DNA from: Streptomyces sp. NRRL F-6492
GTDB taxonomy: Bacteria; Actinomycetota; Actinomycetes; Streptomycetales; Streptomycetaceae
NCBI RefSeq assembly: GCF_001280125.1
Contig: NZ_LGEG01000255.1
Location: forward strand, 69,347-133,346
Length of the DNA: 64,000 nt
Reading direction: 5' to 3'
The stretch's first letter is position 1. Every line of letters begins with the position of its first letter. A program made the translations under genes and the position numbers. The notes below the pieces were generated by a model. It saw only the letters and a program-made list of their open reading frames with translations. It made no database searches and was not told the DNA's origin. Shown here piece by piece: positions 1-9,092 of the stretch.

Positions 1-918
1 CGCGACGAGGGCGCCCGCAAGACCGTCGTCCAGGCCTACCTGGACCGCCCGTGGCTGACCCGGCTGCACACCCACACCGGCTCCCAGGGCGTGCCGCTCA
101 CCCTGATGGCGGAGGGGGTCGGGGAGGCGTACGCGCTGGCCGAGGAGATCAACCGGGCCGCGGGACGGCGGCAGGTCGACACCCTCGACATCGGCGGCGG
201 CCTGCCGGTGAACTTCGCCTCCGACGAGGAGACGCCGACCTACGCGGAGTACGCGCGGCTGCTCGCCGACACCGTCCCCGGGCTCTTCGACGGCCGCTAC
301 CGCCTCGTCACCGAGTTCGGGCGCTCACTTCTGGCCAAACACGGAACGGTCCTCGCCCGGGTGGAGTACACCAAGACCTCCGGGGGCCGCCCGATCGCCG
401 TCACCCACGCGGGCGTGCAGCTCGCCACCCGTACGGTCTACGCGCCCGACTCCTGGCCGCTGCGCGTCCTCGCGTACGACGCGCGGGGCCGGCCCCGCAC
501 CGGGGAGAGCGCCGTCCAGGACGTGGCGGGCCCCGCCTGCTTCGCCGGGGACCTGATCGCCACGGGCCGCGAGCTGCCGCTGCTGCGCCCGGGGGACGTG
601 GTGGCGGTGCCGGACACCGGCGCGTACTACTTCGCCCACCACTACGCGTACAACAGCCTGCCCCGGCCGGGGATCCACGGCTTCACCACCGCCGACGACG
701 GGACGGTGGCGTTCACGACCGTGCGCGGGGCCCAGACGCTCGACGAGATCGTCGCCGAGGCGGGCGGGGACCTGGCGGACGCACTGGTGCGCCCGCCGGC
801 CGGACAGGACACGCCGGCGCGCCCGCCGGCCGGACAGGACGCGCCGGCGCGCCCGCCGGTCGAACAGAAAGAGGGCCGGTCGTCCGGTAGCGCCGCCCCC
901 GCTCCCCGGCTTCCATGA
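1..918 (+). CDS. PLP-dependent decarboxylase, Orn/DAP/Arg decarboxylase family 2 (5' end outside window)
   Basis: The reading frame is open from base 1, so the N-terminal part with the PLP lysine lies upstream. Visible fold-III decarboxylase motifs are HTHTGSQG, the phosphate-binding DIGGGLP, EFGRSLL at the usual EPGR position, CFAGDLI (substrate Cys and Asp of the dimer interface) and DTGAYYFAHHYAYN with the PLP-contacting Tyr. The family decarboxylates diaminopimelate, ornithine, arginine or carboxynorspermidine; the substrate is not readable here. The C-terminus is a low-complexity tail of ten-residue repeats (RPPAGQDTPA type) absent from typical family members. The stop lies 4 nt before the next gene, so co-transcription is likely. 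Confidence 0.85.
   Translation, partial: RDEGARKTVVQAYLDRPWLTRLHTHTGSQGVPLTLMAEGVGEAYALAEEINRAAGRRQVDTLDIGGGLPVNFASDEETPTYAEYARLLADTVPGLFDGRYRLVTEFGRSLLAKHGTVLARVEYTKTSGGRPIAVTHAGVQLATRTVYAPDSWPLRVLAYDARGRPRTGESAVQDVAGPACFAGDLIATGRELPLLRPGDVVAVPDTGAYYFAHHYAYNSLPRPGIHGFTTADDGTVAFTTVRGAQTLDEIVAEAGGDLADALVRPPAGQDTPARPPAGQDAPARPPVEQKEGRSSGSAAPAPRLP
787..870 (+). repeat. 30-bp tandem repeat coding for a decarboxylase tail
   Basis: Almost three copies of a 30-bp unit encode RPPAGQDTPA, RPPAGQDAPA and RPPVEQ. The unit is a multiple of three, so copy-number change keeps the frame. Confidence 0.8.
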
Positions 919-922
919 AGAC

Positions 923-1402
923 ATGACCGGAACGGGTACGGGCACCACCTCCGTCGTCGTCGAGCGCCGGGTCGCCGCCTCCGCCGGGCGGGTCTGGGAG
1001 GCGATCACCGACCTGCCCGGCCTGCCCCGCGTCCTGACCGGCGTCCGGAAGGTGGAGGTGCTCACCCCCGGCGGCTTCGGCGTGGGCACGCGCTGGCGCG
1101 AGACCCGGCGGATGCTGGGCCGGGAGGCCACGGAGGAGATGACCGTGACCGCGTGCGAGCCGCCCGACCGGTACGTCACGGCCGCCGACTCCCACGGCAT
1201 GCACTACGTCTCCGAACTCACCCTCGCACCCGGCGGGGACGGGTCCACCGTCCTGCGGACGACCTTCTCCGCCCGGCCCGCGCACGGGCGCGCCCCCGGC
1301 CTCCTCGGCCGGCTGTTCGCCCGCTTCGGGGCGAAGGCCGTCGCCAGGGCGCTCGCGAAGGACCTGGCGGACGTCGCGAACGCCGTGGAGTCCCGGGCCT
1401 GA
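923..1402 (+). CDS. SRPBCC / polyketide cyclase-like protein
   Basis: A 159-residue protein with the START/SRPBCC layout: an opening beta strand (SVVVERRVAASAGRVWEAIT), a middle section with GTRWRETRR and EEMTVTA, and a long C-terminal helix (GAKAVARALAKDLADVANAV). The family binds hydrophobic ligands in a helix-grip pocket or acts as a cyclase or sensor; no ligand can be inferred. The ATG lies 4 nt after the decarboxylase stop. No signal peptide or membrane segment is visible, so it is probably cytoplasmic. Confidence 0.8.
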   Translation: MTGTGTGTTSVVVERRVAASAGRVWEAITDLPGLPRVLTGVRKVEVLTPGGFGVGTRWRETRRMLGREATEEMTVTACEPPDRYVTAADSHGMHYVSELTLAPGGDGSTVLRTTFSARPAHGRAPGLLGRLFARFGAKAVARALAKDLADVANAVESRA

Positions 1403-1563
1403 CGGGCCCACCACATCCCTCCGCCCCGGGCAAGGGATCAATTTCCGTCAGACCCGGGCATGTTCCGATGGAAAATGCCAGAACACCTCCCCCGGACCGG
1501 AACGTTCAGTAGCGTCACCGTTACTGCCGCACGTTCGCACGCCGCATCGGGAGGGGAATCCGC

Positions 1564-1971
1564 GTGCCCGGAATCGACGAGTGCCTGACGGAGGCCATGA
1601 CCCTGCCGGGTGCCCGGGGCGCCTCCCTGGTCGACTGGACCAGCGGGCTGGCGCTGGGAACGGCGGGCGACTCCCCCGTCGGGGACCACGAGACCACGGC
1701 CGCCGAGACCGCCGAACTGGCCCGCTCGGCGGCCGAGTTCGACACCTTCCTGGCCACGGACGAGGACGCCGGAGGCGCCGGGGACGACGAAGGCCCCCCC
1801 GTCGAGGACCTGATCGTCACCACCCGGGCCGGCTACCACGTCCTCCGCTTCGTCGAGACCTCCTTCGACAGCAGCGTCTTCCTCCACCTCTGGCTCGACC
1901 GCGACACCGGCAACCTCGCCCTCGCCCGCATGAGGCTCCGCGACATAGCCGAGAAGCTGGTCCTCGGATGA
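1564..1971 (+). CDS. Roadblock/LC7-like protein A
   Basis: A GTG start follows a good ribosome site (GGGAGGGG). The 135-residue product matches the downstream protein at 3397 in its opening (GARGASLVDWTSGLALGT versus GAIGAALVDYTSGMALGT) and its end (NLALARMRLRDIAEKL versus NLAMARHQLKKIEAEL), with an acidic insertion in the middle. This is the small alpha-beta Roadblock/LC7 (MglB-like) fold, which usually partners Ras-like GTPases. The next gene overlaps by ATGA, so it heads an operon. Cytoplasmic; the partner is unknown because no GTPase gene is present here. Confidence 0.75.
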   Translation: MPGIDECLTEAMTLPGARGASLVDWTSGLALGTAGDSPVGDHETTAAETAELARSAAEFDTFLATDEDAGGAGDDEGPPVEDLIVTTRAGYHVLRFVETSFDSSVFLHLWLDRDTGNLALARMRLRDIAEKLVLG

Positions 1972-2750
1972 GCGCCGTCGCCACCCCCGTCTCCCCGATG
2001 CTGGTCCGGCTCGCCGCCGAGAAGGCCACCGGGGCCCTGCTGCGCGACCACGGCACGCTCTACCTCGTGGACGGGCGGGTCGTGCACGCCGAGAGCCCCG
2101 CCGCCCCCGGCGTCGACGTCCTCCTCACCACCGGCGGCCGGCTGCCCCGGGAGAACTGGGACGAGGCCGTCGACCGGGCCGGCGCCCACCGCGCGGTCGG
2201 CCGCTTCCTCGTCGACAGCGGCCGGCTCCAGGACGGGGAGCTGGAGATCTGCCACCTCGGCGCCGTCTTCGACGCCGCCTTCTTCGCCCTCTCCCCCACC
2301 AGCGGCCCGACCCGCTTCCGGTACGGGGTGGGGCACTGGTTCGGCACGGTGCGGCCGGTCTCGGCCGAGGCCGTCGAGCGCGAGACCGTGCGCCGCCGCG
2401 AACTCCTCGACGCCGTCTGGCCGTACCCCACCGTGGACACCGCCCCGGTCGTCCCCCGCCCCGCCGCCCCCGGCCAGACCGTGGGGTCGCGGCAGCGCGC
2501 CCTGCTCGCGGCGGCCGACGGCGAGCGGACCCCGGCGGAGCTGGCCCGGCTGCTCGGCCGCCCCGCCTTCCACACGCTCCTCGACGTGCGGCGGCTCGCC
2601 GCCGCCGGGCTCGTCGAGACCCCGCTCACGCCCGACCCCGACCCCGACCCCGTGCCACCGGCGCCGGCGCTCCTACCCGTCCTGCCGGTGCCCGATCCCG
2701 ACATCGCCCTGCTGCGCCGGCTCCGTGACGCCCTGGAGGCACACCTGTGA
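1968..2750 (+). CDS. PATAN/DUF4388-like protein with C-terminal winged helix
   Basis: A 260-residue protein; its ATG overlaps the preceding stop as ATGA. The N-terminal half reads as a PATAN/DUF4388-like module (EKATGALL, LYLVDGRVVHAESP, then a helical part with VGRFLVDSGRLQDGEL). Residues around 170-220 look like a winged helix (SRQRALLAAADGERTPAELARLLG, then LLDVRRLAAAGLVETPL). The tail is DP/PV-rich. Such modules occur in two-component-type signalling and as adaptors. Its position among Roadblock genes suggests a shared complex. The domain call is from pattern, not a search. Confidence 0.6.
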   Translation: MSAVATPVSPMLVRLAAEKATGALLRDHGTLYLVDGRVVHAESPAAPGVDVLLTTGGRLPRENWDEAVDRAGAHRAVGRFLVDSGRLQDGELEICHLGAVFDAAFFALSPTSGPTRFRYGVGHWFGTVRPVSAEAVERETVRRRELLDAVWPYPTVDTAPVVPRPAAPGQTVGSRQRALLAAADGERTPAELARLLGRPAFHTLLDVRRLAAAGLVETPLTPDPDPDPVPPAPALLPVLPVPDPDIALLRRLRDALEAHL

Positions 2751-2791
2751 TGAGGCGTGCCCTGCGCATGCGCGCCGAGAGGAGACAGCTC

Positions 2792-3292
2792 ATGACGGCA
2801 GAAGCCGAGGTCCTCGGCGAGCTGAGACGGCTGCGGGCGCGGCTGCCCCAGCTCACCGGAGCCCTGGCGGCCAGCGCCGACGGACTCGTCCTGGCCCACG
2901 ACACCGTGGACGGCGAGGCGGAGAGCGTGGCCGCGCTGACCGCGGCGGCGCTCGGCGTCGGCCAGCGGCTCACCGACGCCACCGGTCAGGGCCGCTTCCG
3001 CGAACTGCTCGTACGCGGCGAGAGCGGCTACGTGGCGACGTACGCGGCGGGCGGCTCGGCCGTCCTGACGCTGCTCGCGGAGCCCAGGATCAACGTGGGG
3101 CGGCTCCATCTGGAGGCCCGCAGGTCCAGCGCCCGGATAGGCGAGCTGGTGGACGGCGCGCTGGAGCGCAGGGAGCCGAACCGGCTGGGGCAGCTCCCGC
3201 CCCCGTATCCCGGCAAGCCCCCGCACCCCGGGAGCCCTCCGCTGCCGGGGAGGCCCCCGGCCCGCGAGGTCCGCCACCCGAGGAGCCCGTAG
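2792..3292 (+). CDS. Roadblock/LC7 domain protein B with proline-rich tail
   Basis: I chose ATG 2792 (MTAEAEVLGEL) because GAGAGGAG sits at ribosome-site distance; a GTG at 2747 overlapping the previous stop would add 15 residues. The roughly 125-residue core is a clear Roadblock/LC7 domain: LTGALAASADGLVLAHD, ESVAALTAAALGVGQRL, and a final strand with AVLTLLAEPRINVGRLHLEAR. MglB-type proteins of this family act as GTPase-activating dimers. The tail is proline-rich (PPPYPGKPPHPG) and runs into a repetitive spacer with duplicated CCCGTAGCCCGGG at about 3287-3330, suggesting slippage. Confidence 0.8.
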   Translation: MTAEAEVLGELRRLRARLPQLTGALAASADGLVLAHDTVDGEAESVAALTAAALGVGQRLTDATGQGRFRELLVRGESGYVATYAAGGSAVLTLLAEPRINVGRLHLEARRSSARIGELVDGALERREPNRLGQLPPPYPGKPPHPGSPPLPGRPPAREVRHPRSP

Positions 3293-3396
3293 CCCGGGGA
3301 CCCCGTAGCCCGGGAAGCCCCCAGCCCCACAGCCCCACGGCCCGAGAGGCCATCACCCGAGAAGCACGTCACCCCAGAAGGAAGAAGTACGACACC

Positions 3397-3768
3397 ATGG
3401 CGAACACCGAGACCTCCCTCAAGGAAGCGGCCTCCATCGAAGGCGCGATCGGCGCTGCCCTCGTCGACTACACCAGCGGCATGGCGCTCGGCACGATCGG
3501 CGGCGGCAAGGAGCTCGACCTCAACGTGGCCGCGGCCGGCAACACCGACGTCGTCCGGGCCAAGGTCCGGGCGATGGAGATGCTGGGGCTCAACGACGAG
3601 ATCGAGGACATCCTCATCACCCTCGGCACCCACTACCACCTGATCCGGCTGCTCAAGGGGCGCAACACCAACGGCCTCTTCCTCTACCTGGCCCTGCACA
3701 AGGACCGGGCGAACCTGGCGATGGCCCGCCACCAGCTGAAGAAGATCGAGGCCGAACTGGACGTCTGA
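3397..3768 (+). CDS. Roadblock/LC7-like protein C
   Basis: ATG 3397 follows a strong ribosome site (GAAGGAAG). The 123-residue product is a paralogue of the protein at 1564, sharing GAALVDYTSGMALGT, an IEDILITLGTHYHLIRLL strand-helix unit and the closing NLAMARHQLKKIEAEL helix. Single-domain and soluble. It is the last gene of the cluster, separated by about 100 bp of low-complexity sequence. The family normally forms homo- or heterodimers that regulate small GTPases; with three Roadblock proteins together, a heteromeric assembly is plausible but inferred. Confidence 0.75.
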   Translation: MANTETSLKEAASIEGAIGAALVDYTSGMALGTIGGGKELDLNVAAAGNTDVVRAKVRAMEMLGLNDEIEDILITLGTHYHLIRLLKGRNTNGLFLYLALHKDRANLAMARHQLKKIEAELDV

Positions 3769-3790
3769 CGGCCGGAGGGCCGCCCGCCGC

Positions 3791-4648
3791 CTACTCGACG
3801 AACAGGCCCCGCGCCGCCGCCTTCGCGTCGAACTCCTCCAGGCGCGCCTGCGCGTCGGGGAGTTCGTCGGCCATGGCCTCCAGGAGGACCCGGCCGAGCA
3901 TCATGGGGGCGCAGGCGGTGTCGAAGGCGAGCCCGGTGCCGACGGCGGCCGGGATCAGCAGGTCGCTGTGGGCGGCGACGGGCGCGAACGCCGAGTCGGC
4001 GACGGTCACGACCGCGAGCCCGGCCGCCCGCGCGTACTCCAGCGCCTCGACGACCTCGCGCGGGTGCCGGGGCAGCGCGAAGCAGAGCAGGGCCGTGGCC
4101 CCGGCCCGTACGGCCGCGTCGACGCGGTCCGTGAGCATCGAGCCGCCCTCGTCGAGGAGCCGCACGTCCGGGTGCACCTTGGCGGCGAAGTAGGCGAAGC
4201 CGCGCGCCTGCGAGGAGGCGGCCCGCAGGCCGAGCACGGGCAGCGGGCGGGAGCGGGCGAGCAGCTGGCCGGCCCGCTCGACGGGCCCGGGGTCGGCGAG
4301 CAGTCCGGCGAGGTGCCGGAGGTTCTCGATCTCGGCGAGCACGGCCTGCTGGTACTCGTTGAACGCCTCGCCCCCGCCGGAGCCGGTCCCGGCCCCGGCG
4401 CCGGTCTCCGGGGGCGCGACCTCGCGCAGGTGGCGGCGGAGCGCCGGGTACCCGTCGAAGCCGAGGGCGACGGCGAAGCGGGTCACGGAGGGCTGGCTGA
4501 CCCCGGCGAGCTCGGCCAGCTCCACGCTGGACAGGAACGGCACGTCCCCGGCGCGCCGCACCATGCAGTGCGCGATCCGCCGCTGGGTCGGTGTCAGCCG
4601 GTGCCCCTCGAAGAGGGCCTGGAGCCGGCCGGCCGGGCTGTCGCTCAC
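3791..4648 (-). CDS. MurR/RpiR-type transcriptional regulator with SIS domain
   Basis: The start is GTG 4648 (VSDSPAGR), which has a ribosome site AAGGGGAGGG; an upstream GTG at 4666 lacks one. 285 residues. The N-terminal RpiR helix-turn-helix spans about 10-80 (LTPTQRRIAHCMVRRAGDVPFLSSVELAELAGVSQPSVTRFAVALGF). The SIS sugar-phosphate isomerase fold spans about 115-260 (LPVLGLRAASSQARGFAYFAAK, GATALLCFALPRHPREVVEAL, ADSAFAPVAAHSDLLIP). RpiR proteins repress or activate sugar-phosphate or amino-sugar catabolic genes when an effector binds the SIS domain. No catabolic genes are adjacent, so its target is probably elsewhere. Confidence 0.85.
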   Translation of the reverse strand: MSDSPAGRLQALFEGHRLTPTQRRIAHCMVRRAGDVPFLSSVELAELAGVSQPSVTRFAVALGFDGYPALRRHLREVAPPETGAGAGTGSGGGEAFNEYQQAVLAEIENLRHLAGLLADPGPVERAGQLLARSRPLPVLGLRAASSQARGFAYFAAKVHPDVRLLDEGGSMLTDRVDAAVRAGATALLCFALPRHPREVVEALEYARAAGLAVVTVADSAFAPVAAHSDLLIPAAVGTGLAFDTACAPMMLGRVLLEAMADELPDAQARLEEFDAKAAARGLFVE

Positions 4649-4738
4649 GTCGCCCTCCCCTTTCACCTATTCACTCGCACATCACTCTGCATAAGGATAT
4701 GCACGATCCGGTGCGGGCGGTCCTGGAAAGAGGAGGCG

Positions 4739-4772
4739 CGAAGGGCCCCCCGCGATGGCGGGGGGCCCTTCG
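4739..4772. terminator. Perfect 15-bp stem hairpin
   Basis: Arms 4739-4753 and 4758-4772 are exactly complementary with a GATG loop. It lies in the 373-bp gap between the CBS gene (ending at 5022) and the RpiR gene, both leftward, so it most likely ends the cbs transcript. The rest of the gap (4649-4738 and 4773-5021) shows no gene. Confidence 0.75.
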
Positions 4773-5021
4773 TGGAGCTTGGCGCGGGGACCGCCGCACC
4801 CCCGTTGCCGGGGGGCGGGACGACGGCGGTCCCCGCGAGGGACACGGGCCCGGGTCAGGGCCGGTCCGCGTCCGCGGCGTCTGTGGAGGCCCGGGAGCCG
4901 CTCCGGAAGTCCGTGACGCCGACGAGGAACAATCTGCCGGACGCGTGTTAAGCGGGTGCTGCGCGGACGTGACGCGCTCGTACCAGTTGCGCGAACTCGC
5001 CCGCGCGGCGAGCGCCGGGAC

Positions 5022-6410
5022 CTACTTCGCGTCGCCGCCCGCCAGGAAGGCCAGCAGGTCCTGGCGGCTGACGACGCCGGTCGGCTTGCCCTCGACCAGG
5101 ACGGTCGCCGCGTCGGCGGCCTCGCCCAGGACGGACATCAGGTCGGCCACGGGCTCGCCGGAGCCGACCTGCGGCAGCGGCGCGCTCATGTGGCGCTCCA
5201 GCGGGTCCTCCAGGGAGGCCCGCTTGGTGAAGAGGGCGTCGAGCAGCTCGCGCTCGACGACCGAGCCGACGACCTCGGCGGCCATGACGTCGGGGTGGCC
5301 GGCGCCGGGCTTCACGATGGGCATCTGGGAGACGCCGTACTCGCGCAGCACCTCGATGGCCTGGCCGACGGTCTCGTCCGGGTGCATGTGGACGAGGGAG
5401 GGCAGGCCGCCCTCCTTGTGGCGCAGGACGTCCGCGACGGTGGCGGAGGAGGTGTGCTCCAGGAAGCCGTAGTCGGCCATCCACTCGTCGCTGAAGATCT
5501 TGGACATGTAGCCGCGGCCGGAGTCCGGGAGCAGCACGACCACGACGTCGTCGGGGCCGAGGCCGCGAGCGACCTCCAGGGCCGCGACGACCGCCATGCC
5601 GCAGGAGCCGCCGACGAGGAGGCCCTCCTCCTTGGCGAGGCGGCGGGTCATCTGGAAGGAGTCCTTGTCGGACACGGCCACGATCCCGTCGGCGACCTTC
5701 CGGTCGTACGCGCTGGGCCAGAAGTCCTCGCCGACGCCCTCGACCAGGTACGGACGGCCCGAGCCGCCCGAGTAGACGGAGCCCTCGGGGTCGGCGCCGA
5801 TGACCTTGACGGCGCCGCCGCTGGCCTCCTTGAGGTAGTTGCCGGTGCCGGAGATGGTGCCTCCGGTGCCGACGCCCGCGACGAAGTGGGTGATCTTCCC
5901 GTCCGTCTGCTCCCACAGCTCGGGACCGGTGGTCTCGTAGTGCGAGCGCGGGTTGTTCGGGTTGGAGTACTGGTCGGGCTTCCAGGCGTTCGGCGTCTCG
6001 CGGACGAGCCGGTCGGAGACGTTGTAGTACGAGTCCGGGTGCTCGGGGTCGACGGCCGTGGGGCAGACGACGACCTCGGCGCCGTACGCGCGCAGCACGT
6101 TGATCTTGTCCAGCGACACCTTGTCCGGGCAGACGAAGATGCACTTGTAGCCCTTCTGCTGGGCCACGATCGCCAGGCCGACGCCGGTGTTGCCGGACGT
6201 GGGCTCGACGATGGTGCCGCCGGGCTTCAGCTCGCCGCTGCGCTCGGCCGCCTCGATCATCCGCAGGGCGATCCGGTCCTTGACCGAGCCGCCGGGGTTG
6301 AAGTACTCGACCTTGGCCAGGACGGTCGCCTGGATGCCCGCTGTGACGTGGTTGAGCTTCACCAGCGGGGTGTTGCCGACGAGGCTGATCATCGAGTCGT
6401 GGAATTGCAC
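5022..6410 (-). CDS. cbs: Cystathionine beta-synthase
   Basis: 462 residues from a GTG start with GGAG six nucleotides upstream; the longer frame upstream has no family sequence. It condenses homocysteine with serine to cystathionine in reverse transsulfuration. The fold-II PLP domain covers about 1-320: NPGGSVKDRIA with PLP Lys44, TSGNTG at 71-76, GVGTGGTISG phosphate loop, and GLLVGGSCGMAVVAAL. Two CBS regulatory motifs follow (TVADVLRHKEGGLPSLVHMHP onward, and VADLMSVLGEAADAATVLVEG at the end). It lacks the N-terminal haem region of animal enzymes. The divergent SGNH hydrolase gene begins 103 bp away, so the gap holds both promoters. Confidence 0.93.
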   Translation of the reverse strand: MQFHDSMISLVGNTPLVKLNHVTAGIQATVLAKVEYFNPGGSVKDRIALRMIEAAERSGELKPGGTIVEPTSGNTGVGLAIVAQQKGYKCIFVCPDKVSLDKINVLRAYGAEVVVCPTAVDPEHPDSYYNVSDRLVRETPNAWKPDQYSNPNNPRSHYETTGPELWEQTDGKITHFVAGVGTGGTISGTGNYLKEASGGAVKVIGADPEGSVYSGGSGRPYLVEGVGEDFWPSAYDRKVADGIVAVSDKDSFQMTRRLAKEEGLLVGGSCGMAVVAALEVARGLGPDDVVVVLLPDSGRGYMSKIFSDEWMADYGFLEHTSSATVADVLRHKEGGLPSLVHMHPDETVGQAIEVLREYGVSQMPIVKPGAGHPDVMAAEVVGSVVERELLDALFTKRASLEDPLERHMSAPLPQVGSGEPVADLMSVLGEAADAATVLVEGKPTGVVSRQDLLAFLAGGDAK

Positions 6411-6513
6411 CGTAATCTCCGGGGTCTCCGTAATGGTGTGGCCAGCGTATGCGTAGTCGGAGCGGGTTACGGGGCAGTTACACCGTGAACGGCTTGAAGG
6501 AGGTGACGGCCCC

Positions 6514-7602
6514 ATGTCGAGGGCGAGGGTGGCGCGGCGGATCGCGGCGGGTGCGGCGTACGGCGGCGGGAGCATCGGACTCCTCGGGGTCGCGACGGTG
6601 GGGGTCCTGCTCGCCGAGGCGCACATCGCGAAGCGGACCGTGGGGGGCGGCGCGGCTCCGATGCCGCCCGCGGCGGACGGGCTCTACGGCCGGGCGTTCG
6701 GGACGGAGGACCCGCTGCGACTGGCCCTTCTGGGTGATTCCACGGCGGCGGGCCAGGGGGTGCGGCGCACCGGCCAGACCCCGGGCGCGCTGCTCGCCTC
6801 GGGGCTCGCGGCGGTGGCGGAGCGGCCGGTGCTGCTGCGGAACGCGGCCCTGTCGGGGGCGCGCTCGGACGATCTGGAGCGGCAGGTGTCGCTGCTGCTG
6901 GCGCAGCCCCTGGGGCCGCCGGACGTGTGCGTGATCATGATCGGGGCGAACGACGTGACGCACCGCATGCCGCCGACGGAGTCGGTGCGGCTCCTGGCGG
7001 CGGCGGTGCGGAGGCTGCGGACGGCGGGCTCGGAGGTGGTCGTCGGCACCTGCCCGGATCTGGGCACGATCGAGCCGGTCTACCAGCCGCTGCGCTGGCT
7101 GGCGCGGCGGGCGTCGCGGCAGCTGGCGGCGGCGCAGACGATCGTGGTGGTGGAGCAGGGCGGGCGGACGGTGTCGCTCGGCGACCTGCTCGGCCCGGAG
7201 TTCGCGGCGAACCCGCGCGAGATGTTCGGGGTGGACAGCTTCCACCCGTCGGCCGAGGGGTACGCGACGGCGGCGATGGCCGTCCTGCCGACGGTCTGCG
7301 CGGTGCTCGGCGCGTGGCCGGAGGCCGACCGGCTGGAGCCGGCGCGCCGGGAGAACATGCTGCCGGTGGCGAAGGCGGCGGCCGAGGCGGCGCGGGAGGC
7401 GGGCACCGAGGTCACGGGCGCCCGGGCGCCGTGGGCGCTGCTCAAGCACCGCCGCAGGCGGCGGCTGCCGGTCGCGCCCGAAGCGGCGGAGGCCGCCGGG
7501 GCGACGGGAGCTACGGGAGCGGCGGAAGGCCCGGAAGGGGCCGGAGGGACACCGGAGGTACGGGCGGACAGCGTCCCCTCGTCGGAGACCCCGGCGGGGT
7601 GA
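6514..7602 (+). CDS. SGNH/GDSL hydrolase, membrane-anchored
   Basis: 362 residues; ATG 6514 follows a near-perfect ribosome site (AAGGAGGTGA). An N-terminal hydrophobic segment (residues 10-33, no clear cleavage site) suggests a signal anchor. SGNH blocks: LALLGDSTAAG with nucleophile Ser, the Gly block near ALSGARSDDL, GANDVT with Asn, and DSFHPSAEGY with catalytic Asp and His. These enzymes hydrolyse esters of lipids, sugars or wall polymers; substrate unknown. The C-terminal 60 residues are basic then Ala/Gly/Glu-rich and probably disordered. It shares a divergent promoter region with cbs. Confidence 0.87.
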   Translation: MSRARVARRIAAGAAYGGGSIGLLGVATVGVLLAEAHIAKRTVGGGAAPMPPAADGLYGRAFGTEDPLRLALLGDSTAAGQGVRRTGQTPGALLASGLAAVAERPVLLRNAALSGARSDDLERQVSLLLAQPLGPPDVCVIMIGANDVTHRMPPTESVRLLAAAVRRLRTAGSEVVVGTCPDLGTIEPVYQPLRWLARRASRQLAAAQTIVVVEQGGRTVSLGDLLGPEFAANPREMFGVDSFHPSAEGYATAAMAVLPTVCAVLGAWPEADRLEPARRENMLPVAKAAAEAAREAGTEVTGARAPWALLKHRRRRRLPVAPEAAEAAGATGATGAAEGPEGAGGTPEVRADSVPSSETPAG

Positions 7603-7603
7603 A

Positions 7604-7633
7604 CGCCCGCCGGGAACAAAGCTCCGGCGGGCG
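7604..7633 (+). terminator. Hairpin after SGNH hydrolase
   Basis: Arms 7604-7613 and 7624-7633 form a perfect 10-bp stem just after the stop codon. Confidence 0.65.
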
Positions 7634-7774
7634 CCGTTCTCGTCGGAGACCCCGCCTCCTGAGCAACCGCTTAGAAAAGAGGTCCGCATCACACGCCCGT
7701 CCCGGTGACCCCGTGCGGTACGTACGGGTAACTTCCCTTTCAGTCCGCCCACTCCGCACCCTCATGGAGCCGTG

Positions 7775-8995
7775 ATGCCCGAAGCCGTGATCGTCTCGAC
7801 CGCCCGTTCCCCCATCGGCCGGGCCTTCAAGGGCTCCCTGAAGGACCTGCGCCCGGACGACCTCACCGCGACCATCGTCCAGGCCGCCCTGGCGAAGGTG
7901 CCCGAGCTGGACCCGCGCGACATCGACGACCTGATGCTGGGCTGCGGTCTGCCCGGCGGCGAGCAGGGCAACAACCTGGGCCGGATCGTGGCCGTGCAGA
8001 TGGGCATGGACCACCTGCCGGGCTGCACGATCACCCGTTACTGTTCCTCCTCGCTCCAGACCTCCCGCATGGCGCTGCACGCGATCAAGGCGGGCGAGGG
8101 CGACGTCTTCGTCTCGGCCGGCGTCGAGATGGTGTCCAGCTTCGCCAAGGGCAACTCGGACTCGCTGCCCGACACGCACAACCCGCTCTTCGCCGAGGCC
8201 GAGGCCCGCACCGCCGAGGTCGCCGCCTCCGAGGGCTCCACCTGGCACGACCCGCGCGAGGACGGCCTCGTCCCCGACGCGTACATCGCGATGGGCCAGA
8301 CCGCGGAGAACCTGGCCCGCCTCAAGGGCATCGGCCGCCAGGAGATGGACGAGTTCGGCGTACGGTCGCAGAACCTCGCCGAGCAGGCCATCAAGAACGG
8401 CTTCTGGGAGCGCGAGATCACCCCGGTCACGCTGCCGGACGGCACGGTCGTCTCCGCGGACGACGGCCCGCGCGCCGGCGTCACCCTGGAGGGCGTGCAG
8501 GGCCTCAAGCCGGTCTTCCGCCCCGACGGCCTGGTCACGGCCGCCAACTGCTGCCCGCTCAACGACGGCGCCGCCGCGCTCGTGATCATGTCGGACACCA
8601 AGGCCCGCGAGCTCGGTCTGACCCCGCTCGCCCGGATCGTCTCCACCGGCGTCTCCGGCCTCTCCCCCGAGATCATGGGCCTCGGCCCGGTCGAGGCGTC
8701 GAAGCAGGCCCTCAAGCGCGCGGGCCTGACCATCGGCGACATCGACCTGGCCGAGATCAACGAGGCCTTCGCCGCCCAGGTGATCCCGTCCTACCAGGAG
8801 CTGGGCCTGGACCTGGACAAGGTGAACGTCAACGGTGGCGCCATCGCCGTCGGCCACCCCTTCGGCATGACCGGCGCCCGGATCACCGGCACGCTGATCA
8901 ACGGCCTCCAGTTCCACGACAAGCAGTTCGGCCTGGAGACCATGTGCGTCGGCGGCGGCCAGGGCATGGCCATGGTGATCGAGCGCCTCAGCTGA
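7775..8995 (+). CDS. Acetyl-CoA C-acyltransferase (thiolase)
   Basis: 406 residues. ATG 7775 has GGAG five nucleotides upstream; the GTG at 7772 is too close to it. Thiolase hallmarks: catalytic Cys90 in [51 protein letters not shown] with the catalytic His, and the final [10 protein letters not shown] with the second catalytic Cys. It cleaves 3-ketoacyl-CoA or condenses two acetyl-CoA, so it serves beta-oxidation or acetoacetyl-CoA supply; the sequence does not decide which. Monocistronic, with its own terminator. Cytoplasmic. Confidence 0.92.
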   Translation: MPEAVIVSTARSPIGRAFKGSLKDLRPDDLTATIVQAALAKVPELDPRDIDDLMLGCGLPGGEQGNNLGRIVAVQMGMDHLPGCTITRYCSSSLQTSRMALHAIKAGEGDVFVSAGVEMVSSFAKGNSDSLPDTHNPLFAEAEARTAEVAASEGSTWHDPREDGLVPDAYIAMGQTAENLARLKGIGRQEMDEFGVRSQNLAEQAIKNGFWEREITPVTLPDGTVVSADDGPRAGVTLEGVQGLKPVFRPDGLVTAANCCPLNDGAAALVIMSDTKARELGLTPLARIVSTGVSGLSPEIMGLGPVEASKQALKRAGLTIGDIDLAEINEAFAAQVIPSYQELGLDLDKVNVNGGAIAVGHPFGMTGARITGTLINGLQFHDKQFGLETMCVGGGQGMAMVIERLS

Positions 8996-9051
8996 TCCCG
9001 CTCTCCTCACGAGCGGCGTCCAACCACGTCGCGTCCCAGCCGTGACCGAAT

Positions 9052-9092
9052 CTCCCCCAGGATGTGACCTACATCCCGGGGGAGTTCGTTTT
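9052..9092 (+). terminator. Intrinsic terminator after thiolase
   Basis: Arms 9052-9065 and 9071-9084 pair with one mismatch around a GACCT loop, followed by TTCGTTTT. The rest of the 239-bp gap up to 9234 contains only the leader of the next gene, including a short palindrome ACCTCA...TGAGGT around 9177-9196. Confidence 0.85.
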
